Shown: positions 51,278 through 60,400 of the stretch, one piece after another | Numbering within the stretch: position 1 is the stretch's first letter | Layout: every line of letters begins with the position of its first letter | From: Psococerastis gibbosa | Taxonomy: Eukaryota > Arthropoda > Insecta > Psocodea > Psocidae | DNA: 64,000 nucleotides | Assembly (NCBI GenBank): GCA_963971405.1 | Contig: OZ020485.1 | Location: 3,534,001-3,598,000, forward strand | Direction of reading: 5' to 3' | The notes under the pieces: model-generated | Database searches by the model: none | Told to the model about the DNA's origin: nothing | What the model saw: only the letters and a program-made list of their open reading frames with translations | Translations under genes and position numbers: made by a program

Positions 51278-51430
51278 AAGTGCGCGTTACGAGTGCATGG
51301 CCTGTCGAGTGCAGTGATTTTTTTTTTTTCTTCTCTTATGGTATGTTGCTAGTGTACTGTGGCACCCGCAGAGCTCCCCTGTCCTTTGTCTATTACTATG
51401 CCTAGGAGGTTTGCAATTATTTTTTTTTCT
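51278..51430. other. LTR element 3' untranslated part
   Basis: Short non-coding stretch with T runs between the Gag-Pol stop and the purine tract. Confidence 0.6.
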
Positions 51431-51444
51431 ACAAGGGGGAGGAC
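51431..51444 (+). promoter_or_regulatory. Polypurine tract
   Basis: 'acaagggggaggac' directly before the 3' LTR; primes plus-strand DNA in LTR elements. Confidence 0.75.
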
Positions 51445-51630
51445 TGTGGTGTCTGTGGTTTTCTAGAACCACGTATTCCGGAAAACCATTAGTTGGAGTT
51501 GTATGGTCGTAAACAAAAAATAAAGATGGATGAACGATTTACCGAGTTATTAATTTATTACTATATTATTTAATCCTGTACAATAATTAATGGATATAAC
51601 AGAATAATATAATGGGTAAACTACAGAACA
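51445..51630 (+). repeat. 3' LTR
   Basis: 186 bp matching the 5' LTR base for base by eye. Followed by ATTTT, the second half of the target duplication. Confidence 0.95.
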
Positions 51631-51635
51631 ATTTT

Positions 51636-53054
51636 CAATTCAGCTGGAAGCCCTAACAATCAGACAATGGTCGCGGTATCGATGTATCATATGCGTACAA
51701 ACTATTTAACTATGTTGAGTAGTATAGCTCACCGGTGTCCATGAACGAACAATGAAAATATACTGGTCACCGCTTAGGTTCCTTACATACTCAGTTTTCC
51801 ATTATATTAAGTTCTGCCATAGATCCTGATTGAATTTTCGTTTAAATTTTAATAAAACTACCATTTGTTTATCACTAGTTCACTCATCACTGTTTACTTT
51901 TACTGGGGCAGTAGATTGCGCCATAAATCTATAATCTTCTTCCACGTTGAATGTGATTTGGCGCCAAATACTTAGATAGTTTCATTAGGATAGAATTATT
52001 CTAATTTCGAGATAAAACTATTAATAAATCTGAATAAAAGGAGAAATAAACTCATATTTAAAATAATAAACTGTTTCAGATATTCCCATATTAATGTTCT
52101 GAATGTTGCCTTTATCCCCACACCCCCCCCCCCCCCCCCCGTTGGAGTCTACTCCCAGGGTGCTTGATGTTAATATTAATTAAAGAATGTTACCTACACC
52201 CCCCCCCCTCCTCCCAACGTTGGAGTCTGCTCCTATAGTGCCAGGCTTACTCGGCACTCCTCCCATTAGGCTATCGGGGTGGCTAAAAATTAAAATCAGA
52301 AATGATGAAAACTGGCGTTGGAAAACAATAATTAACATTTTATGCAATTGTGTTGGCCTACTTTACTAACAATGAATTACTGGAAGTTAGAGAGAAGTCA
52401 TGCACTTAAAAAGCTAGGTTATACATCTGTGTGAATAAGTGGTGCATAGGTAACATAGAAGACGTGTGTAAATACCGTTTGCTAACGGTAAAAAATTAAT
52501 GAAAAAATTTTCTAATATTGTCCAACCATCAATGGAGTCGTTTTCATTGGGCCACCATCGATTTATAGAGGTCCTAGGCCGATACAATGCACATAATAAC
52601 AATCATAAGTTAACCGCATAATATAGGGAAAGCCTATATTCTATTAATCGAATAAAATTCGAATTCAGCAACCACCTTTCCCGCATCAAATTTAGGTATA
52701 ATGTAATTTTAGGCTGTACGCCTAGTGCTAGTCAAAAAAATAATTACTGTGCTCCGAGAACAAGCTTAAAAGGTGCTAATAATTGATTTCTAATAAGGCA
52801 TACGCAATGTTTTCTTGTTATAACTTGCACGCTACTTGTCTGTATTTCTATTTTCCTATCGTTACGCAAGTTAACTTTTCCCGTGGTCCAAGAAAACTTT
52901 TCTAACAATGTCGGGTTAACTCGCGTTGAAGTGCAACGGTTCAGTGTCCTGTTACTGGGATCGAGGTTACCAGCTGTGGGCCTATACAGAAAAACCAGGT
53001 TCTTATATTCACTATTAAACATTGTTCTACCTACACTATTTAATATAGCACATT
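51636..53054. other. Spacer left of Asteroid-like gene 2
   Basis: Holds a C homopolymer near 52122-52140 and, at about 52141-52335, worn copies of repeat K ('gttggagtctactcccaggg', 'actggcgttggaaaacaa'). No gene recognised. Confidence 0.45.
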
Positions 53055-54875
53055 ATGGAATTCCGGGGACTTGAGTCACACATAGAAAATTACTGTAAAG
53101 ACGTAATACGTGATGTTAATATACGTGAAAAGGCGGCTTCTTATAAGGGAGAGAACGAACACAGAGAACCCATTCTTTTAATTGATGTCAACTCGTGTTC
53201 CGATTGGTTATACAACACGATTGAATTTCCTGGCGCGCATTTTGGAATGTACCAAGAATTTAAACGCCGCTGTCAGCAGTTTATCGATGTTTTTCAAGAC
53301 AGTTCCTTTCGGACTGTCTTCATCATTGACGGGTTCCCCACTAACAGAAAGGAGCACACGCGCTGGAAAAACCGGAACATTTTAAAGAAGCGAACCCTTC
53401 AAAAGGCAAAAATGGGATATGGTAGAAACCCCATTCCATTAGAAAACACTGCAACGTTCTGTAAATTAGACATAGCAAAGGCAGCATTTTTTATTTACCT
53501 TTTGCGAGTAAGAGATTGTGAAATCATGCAGCCAATCAACGGAGTTTATAACGAAATTCTGACGTTTATAGCAAGGAATGGATGTTTCGGCATACTAGCG
53601 CAAGCTACTCGCTATATTGCCATTGACAATATCGAAAATTTCTTTTCTGTGAATCATTTAAACGTTGACACATTGGATACTAAGAAATATTGTCGTAAAA
53701 CACTTGCGAAGCACTTGGATATTAATGAGTCGTTTCTTCCCCTCTTGGCATCACTTTGCGGCAATGAACTTATTTCAGACTCTAATCTTTACAAGTTTCA
53801 TTTGTCTCTATTTCCCGAGTACGGTGTCACAAGAAAGATAAATTTTTGGGCCAAACGGCCGACTCCTCTTGCCCGCATTGCCCATTGGATTAAGGTACAC
53901 TCTGACAAATTGACGACCAACCCAACCACGTGGATAACTCAAACTCGTGAACTAATTGGGCTCCGCAAACTAAACCAAAAAATAGCTTCCAGCATTAAAT
54001 ATTATTTTATGTGCAGTACAGACGGCGATTCAATTGTAAATGGCGAAGACAGTGAAGACGATAATTCAAAAGTACTTCGACTAGCAGAAAAAAGACATCG
54101 AAATGAAGGCTTGCATGGTTCAATACTGAGCGTTATATCTGAACAAAACAACCATAACTTATTCTATTATAGGGACTGCTTCACTCCCCGTCATCCATCG
54201 GTCGCTGAGTTCTTGGCACCTCTCCGTAAAAGGCTATATGGCATTCTTCTAGACGCATCATACTCAGTAGAAGAATGCGTACAATCCTACTATGACCCTC
54301 TGCCTGACGATGATTTCCAAGTAGACTTTGTAGGCCCCGATAATCATCCAGGAGTGCTCAAGTTATGGGGCAACGGCACTGACGAAGAGAGAATGAGAAT
54401 GTTGTGTTGGGCAATCAGCGATAACTTGAAACTAGAAGATTTGCTGACGATTCCCAAAGAACTACGCATCGCTTCCTTGGCGCTGTTTTATATCGCAGAA
54501 AACGGAAGCGGTTGCTGCCCGCGAGGCAGAAGATGTCCGCACATAGAAGCTGTTGCTGCAGTTATTGCTAAGTTGTACCAGAAGCCCCTTTTAAATCCAA
54601 AAACACACCCCTATAATTTGGTGGCGGATCCGATAGATATGCGTAGTGGCTTCCTTTTCACGCAAACTTGGTTTCAGGTTTTGACGGTACATGACGCGTG
54701 TGGTAGTCCACTTCTTGGTGAGAATAATAAAGTTAACAGTGTATTTTTTGATGAAAAACTTTATAACATACTATACAAGCAGCTGTTTTCAAAACAACTG
54801 AATGAGTATCCTTTTAATATTGATGATAAGAATGTGTATGAATGCATTATTAACTTTTTACCTAGGCCTATGTAG
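53055..54875 (+). CDS. Asteroid/ASTE1-like protein 2, single exon
   Basis: 606 aa, intronless paralogue of the 41346-43226 gene, alignable over nearly its whole length. The start MEFRGLESHIE, LLIDVNSCSDWLY (D44), FIIDGFP (D92), SFLPLLASLCGNE (GNE replaces GND), NHPGVLKLWGNGT and HDACGSPL...NNKVNSVFFD (from 546) are all in place. As in copy 1, the later acidic nuclease residues are missing (AQATRYIAID at the DSD site). Both copies also share GCC...CP, which may bind metal. It lies right of the LTR element and in the same orientation as copy 1, consistent with tandem duplication later split by insertions. An unusual basic patch (RKEHTRWKNRNILKKRTLQK) follows the second Asp. Confidence 0.8.
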   Translation: MEFRGLESHIENYCKDVIRDVNIREKAASYKGENEHREPILLIDVNSCSDWLYNTIEFPGAHFGMYQEFKRRCQQFIDVFQDSSFRTVFIIDGFPTNRKEHTRWKNRNILKKRTLQKAKMGYGRNPIPLENTATFCKLDIAKAAFFIYLLRVRDCEIMQPINGVYNEILTFIARNGCFGILAQATRYIAIDNIENFFSVNHLNVDTLDTKKYCRKTLAKHLDINESFLPLLASLCGNELISDSNLYKFHLSLFPEYGVTRKINFWAKRPTPLARIAHWIKVHSDKLTTNPTTWITQTRELIGLRKLNQKIASSIKYYFMCSTDGDSIVNGEDSEDDNSKVLRLAEKRHRNEGLHGSILSVISEQNNHNLFYYRDCFTPRHPSVAEFLAPLRKRLYGILLDASYSVEECVQSYYDPLPDDDFQVDFVGPDNHPGVLKLWGNGTDEERMRMLCWAISDNLKLEDLLTIPKELRIASLALFYIAENGSGCCPRGRRCPHIEAVAAVIAKLYQKPLLNPKTHPYNLVADPIDMRSGFLFTQTWFQVLTVHDACGSPLLGENNKVNSVFFDEKLYNILYKQLFSKQLNEYPFNIDDKNVYECIINFLPRPM

Positions 54876-57074
54876 GAATTGTATTAGATAAGCCTAGATT
54901 AAAAGTTCCAGCATATCGTATTAGCCGTTCCATCAAAAGTTAAGATAAATCGTTCCAAAGTCCAACACAAAGAGGGGTCGGCATTATTTTTGGCGAAATT
55001 AATTTCATTCTCGATCCACGGCTACAAAAATCTAAGGATCGTTTTTGAAGACTTCATGAAAAACACAAATTTTTTATTTTTATTGTTTAAAATCTGGATA
55101 ATGCAATTTATCATGTTTTTCAAGAGAGATATTTCAGGTGGGAAATTGCCAATTTACTGCGAAAGCTTGCATTTTATATGAAATTCTTCAAAAGAATACG
55201 AACGGCTGGGGAACGATATTATTTAATTTTGCCAAAATACCTCTGGTCAGCCGTTGTTAACAAAAAACATTTGGAAAGTTTTATCCCTTAACTTTGCAAC
55301 AGCCATATCAATGACCGAGCAGTACAATCCGGGATGATAGGCCGTGAAAGCTTTTGTGGCCATATCAACATTACATCAAATTTAACATTTAATTCTTTGA
55401 AATACAATATACAGGTATACAAGCATACTGTAGGCCTACATGCAATGAACAGTATTTACCCACAGCTCAACAGACATTGTAACCCGTGGTCAGTGCGGTG
55501 TGTTTGGTAGTGCTCTATATTGCCTGTATTATGTATCGAATAATCTATCCATCGTATTATTAGTTTTGGAAATAATGTGTGTACAGGGTGTTAAGGCACA
55601 CATTTCCAAAACATATTTGGCCTGAGAATTTTTTAATACGATACCTTAATCAATTCTTCCTCGTGCCACTGCAAAGGCAAGAAATGAAAACTTATGAAAA
55701 ATTCGTAAAAATAGCTAACAGCTTTATAAGAAATAGACTTCAGTTAACAGGCTGCTTTACGGCTACTGTATAAATTTATTATTAAAATTATAAAATATTA
55801 TACGAGTGTATAAATCCATTTAATGCCGTTTATCAGTAGGTATTATCTAGATTAGGCCTACTAACTTTTCCAAATTTACTACGAAAGCTTCTAATTCATG
55901 AATTTTTCATAATACCATTTCCATATCTTTTGACACGGGCAATAAATTAATTCAGTAAAAAAATTGATATAATATTGTAGATAGCTTCCAATATATTTGT
56001 AAATCACTTTTGTCATAGGTGGAAATAGTTAATAATATGATTGTGATTATTATGTGTACAGTTAGCTCCACAAGAAAAACTTGTATCGGTAACATTTCCA
56101 AAATGGTTTTTTTTTTAGGTATTTTCCCCTACGCATTGCCACATTCGTTTCCTTATGCGTATTTTTTGTAGCCATAGTATATTGACAAATAAAGAATTAC
56201 CTCAATGATGTAGGATTTTAATATTTAATGAACATTACAAAAAATATTTTATCAAGTTTCCAATATTTCCTGTGGCAAGTGTAGGGGGGGGGGGGGGAGG
56301 GTAGCTTTTTTAACTATTGCACGTTAACTAAGCAATATACATTGCTGATTAATTCGGCTAAACTATTTTATTTTATTTCACAATTAATATCCATAGTCTC
56401 AAGCTAGAATGGCGGAAAGTCCAATTTTGGAATTCTATTAAAAAATTCCATTGATAAAAATTCTCTGGTTTGATGAAAAGGTCAAAGAAATTAGACTGCT
56501 ATATAGGATGGAAGAACTCAATGGACATATGGATACGCATGCATGTCGCCCATCTACAGAGGTATGCCTACCAATCGTTCCAAACCCCAAATAATGACGA
56601 TTTGATTATATACCTACCCCTACATAACATTTATGACTTCAAGCTAGAAGGGCGCAAGGACTATAAGCATTGCATTAGGGGGCATTTCACCACATTTCGT
56701 TTGTTTCATTATCAATTGCATGATTTATAAAAGGCCATGCTATGTCGGACGTTCTGTTGTATATCAGTGACTTCAGTGTGGTATACGTTTGACGGTTGGC
56801 ATTGGAATTCTTTTACAGCTTAGGATTATTAGTTGAAAACCACAAATTTGGTAGTGACTCCTTACAATCGCTCATTTACGGAATAAAATTAGGCAACCTA
56901 ATTAGTGTACACAACATGTTTAAAAGGCGACTTTCAAATGGTTTTACATTTGGTAGCTACCCTGCCCCATATGTACAGTATATAGGATATATATGTCCCA
57001 CTGAACGTGGAATTCTTTCATGGCTTAGGATGTTTAGCTGAAAACCCCAGTGACTCTTTCTAATAATAGCTCAT
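54876..57074. other. Spacer between Asteroid-like gene 2 and the receptor gene
   Basis: Contains a dispersed repeat also present at 26730-27010 ('cgaaattaatttcattctcg' area; 'tttactgcgaaagcttgc'), a fragment of foldback G near 55320, a G homopolymer at 56285, and a tandem duplication that includes the 3' end of the receptor gene (56800-56890 against 57006-57088). No gene recognised. Confidence 0.45.
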
Positions 57075-57400
57075 TTATGGTATAAACCTCAACAACAAAA
57101 TCAGAGTAACCAACATCGACGAAATAAAGCCGACCCGGTCCAGCAGCACGGCGAGGAGTGCCCACAAGCTCGTTTTCGTGGCAGCAGCGGCCGCCTCAAT
57201 TATGGCTGTCTCGTCATCTCTGATTGATTGCGATGTGCAGTTGAGGAAAAGCAAGCGACCGACGATGCTGTCCTCCAGCCAATCTGTGACGAGGGTGACA
57301 AAGGCAGGAGGCGGGGTCGTGGTCGTCGGCAGAAACTTGCGCAAAAGCGCCATTATTATCCCAAACACGGAGAGGCTCAGGCCGTCCCTGTACAGTGTGA
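57075..57400 (-). CDS. Receptor last exon (TM3, intracellular loop, TM4)
   Basis: Starts after 'ttgtttccag' (minus strand). Encodes TLYRDGLSLSVFGIIMALL, a loop of about 60 residues rich in Thr, Pro and Ala, and TM4; TAA at 57077-57075. Confidence 0.9.
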
Positions 57401-60400
57401 CTGGAAACAAATAGATAAAAAAGTTAAGAGACAAAAACTGAGCAAACGCTATTGGAAACTTACTTGATATCAGTAACGATGCACAGTTTGGAGACAGTGG
57501 TTCTTAATAATCATCGGGGGGAAATGGACTTCTAACTGACTTTTGCGATTTACGAGATAGGAGACCATATAAACAGTTTTATTAAACAAAAAATAAATAA
57601 CAAAAACTTAAGAGTTTTAGAAAAACTTGTTGTAACAATCCGAATTAGTAAACCCCAAATAATCGTTAAGAAATTAACTTTGTCCAAGAAATCCACTTGT
57701 GTTAGTATAAAACCCTGAGCGCTCTGTAGTTGGCAGTTCTTGCCGAAAGCGCTCAGGGTTTTATACTAACACAAGTGGGTTTCTTAGACAAAGTTAATTT
57801 CTTAACGATTATTTGGGTTTTACTAATTCGGGTTGTTATAACAAGTTTTTCTAAAACTCTAAGTTTTTTTTATTTTTTGTTTATTAAAATGAAATACCAC
57901 GAAGTCACGAGCAATCTAATTATTTATGTTAAACAGTTTTTTTTTAAATTCTTCCTACCTCGGAGGAGTTTTGGAAAGGGTAGCTCGGGAGTTGAGGAGA
58001 CGCATTGAATCAACTCGTTGGGGGAATATCTCATTAACTGTAAGCCGCTCGTATATAAATTTTTAGGGTCGGCTGTGCAACAGGTGGACTGCAAGAGCTT
58101 TTATGCGGTCCTGACAGGAAGGAAATGTCAGGATACGGCTAAAGTAATTGAAGAGAAATTAACAGTTAACCTTGAAACTACTGCCCCATGCTTCAATATT
58201 GGCTGCCTATCGATTTTACCTATCCTAAAGCAGTAGGTTGATCGACAATTTGTATGTCTGGAATGGGCAGATCAATAATATAATACTACAAAATAATAAT
58301 GGTATGGTTTGCAATACATTGGGGCTAGGATAATCCATAATTATTCTATTCGGTTTGGCTACTCTATTAAGTCCCTACAACATACTTGATGTTGCAAAGC
58401 GACAATAGAAAAGGTTCCTCAGAATTTTTTTTGTCACTTTTCATAAAATTGAGCCTTCTTTTCTTTATTTACGAACTGAACGAAACTATCAAGGGGGATG
58501 CGACCTAGTTGGTTTTTGTAGACATAATTACCGCAAATACAGAGGGGAGTATGAAAGATGTCGTCGGAGCCGTTTTTATTTATTTTTTATTGTAAAAGTG
58601 TAAAATTCTATACAGACGGGGGGGGGGGGGGGATTAGGATTTTTGTGTCACAAAAATTATAACAGTTGTAGGAAGCCGAGGTATCGCGTAGCGAGAGACC
58701 GCAAAATAGGTCTTCTAACGTTAAGGACGCAGCCGCGTGTAGGAGGAAGCAGACGTATTGCGTTGCGCGCGGCCGCAAGATAGGTCTTCTTATTTTAGGG
58801 TAGCGATCGGCTCTTATTTGATAAAAATTGACCCTAGTTTTGTATATTTAGCTTACGTAAAATCATGTTTATACATTGTGGTCTATTCATGAGCAAGTCA
58901 TGCACATTTAGGAAACTATTAGCTTCTTTAGAAGCTAAGTAAAAGTGCACTGCGCAGTGATTCACCACTTCATATACCGGATATCTCCATTTTGCATTGC
59001 GTTCTCAAGTACCTAATGTTTTTGTAGTCGGGGACCGGTTCATCAAGTTCATGGCTCAAGAGCTCCTCGTATTTTTCAGTGGAGTATGAACTTATTTTAC
59101 GTAAGTGCTGGCGACCACTTCATATACCGGATATCTCCATTTGGCATTGCGTTCTTAAGATTTTAAGAAAAATACCCTAATATTTTTGTTTAAGAATTAG
59201 TGTTAATAGTAGTTTACTTTCCGCCTCACTTGACGGACATCATAGATTTTATACATCAGGCACTACTAACCTACACTCCGATAGGTTCAACTGCGTTAGG
59301 GAAAAAATTTCACGAACTCACAATGCTTTTGAAATAAATAAATAAATAATGACTTTTTGTTCTATTACTAAGCCAACCTAGCGGAGTTAGGGCCGTAAGC
59401 CCTCTCTTACACTCAACTAGGAAAGCCCGGGACCGCCTGCTTTACATGCCCTCCGAAGCATGGCCAGAAAATGTAGCAAGTGTTGGGACTCGAGTGGAGA
59501 TTTTAATGTTAACTTTGCTTCGAACGAGTCTAGAGTTTTAGTAGATTTTTTAAATGAAAAACTACTATTAGATTTAAGCAACAACCCACGAGAACCTATA
59601 ACTCGACATGAAACCACACTCGATGCCGTTTTTGCGAGATTTATTAATACATTACAATTTCAAGTTTTATATCTTATTTTAGTTACCATAAGCCTATTGT
59701 ATCTTTTATTGATTATAACGCAGATGAGCCGAATACAGATTAATGACGAAAAATTTGAATTTGCTAATGTTCCTTTGTGTGTGTATAATTTTAGAGTAGA
59801 CTATGGATTCTGTTTTCCTGTTTGATAAAATAAAATATGTTTAAATAAAATAAAAAATTCATTAATTAAAATGTACCAAATCATAATATTATGCAGTAAA
59901 CCTGTGAAAAAAAATAAATGTGTGCTAGGACACATGGTTGAAGTGAAACTTCAACGTGGAAAAACGAATCACAACGGACAAGTGGAAAAACGAATAGCAA
60001 CAAAAATTTTACTTGAAGTTTTACTGGTAGGTTTTCAAATTCGACAAGAACATTAACAATCTACCAAATTTCATCTGGCAAATTCCAAATTCGACAAGCA
60101 CATTATCAATCTGCCCGTAAAACTTCAAGGAAAATTATTGTTGATATTAGTTTTTTCACTTGTCCGTTGTGATTCGTTGTTCCACTGGTCCGTTGCGATT
60201 CGTTTTTCCACTGGTCCGTTGTGATTCGTTTTTCCACGTTGAAGTTTCACTTCTACCATGTATCCTAGCACACGCCTTTTTTTTGTAAAACGAAATGAAC
60301 GTGACACTAGTCTACGAATGGCTTAGGACATCCAGTAGATACTTACTTATAACTGGGACATCGTCGCCATTGGGTGAGACAACATACAGAGAGTAGTCTA

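Larger units (their letters stand above)
46854..51635 (+). mobile_element. Ty3/gypsy LTR retrotransposon, apparently complete
   Basis: Element 46859-51630 flanked by the 5-bp target duplication ATTTT (46854-46858 and 51631-51635). It has two 186-bp LTRs (TG...CA) that read as identical, a primer-binding site just inside the left LTR, one long Gag-Pol frame, and a purine-rich tract before the right LTR. No envelope frame. Identical LTRs plus an open frame imply a recent insertion and possible activity. Confidence 0.95.

Noticed and set aside
46859..51630. Endogenous retrovirus with envelope
   Set aside because: No frame follows integrase apart from the Gag-Pol tail. The layout is that of a plain Ty3/gypsy retrotransposon.
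59460..59825. 121-codon frame in the receptor intron as a host gene
   Set aside because: Its recognisable part is LINE endonuclease joined to a SINE; the rest is AT-rich sequence.
59905..60292. CRISPR-like repeat array
   Set aside because: Only a few degenerate units, no unique spacers, and the genome is animal; it is the arm of a foldback.
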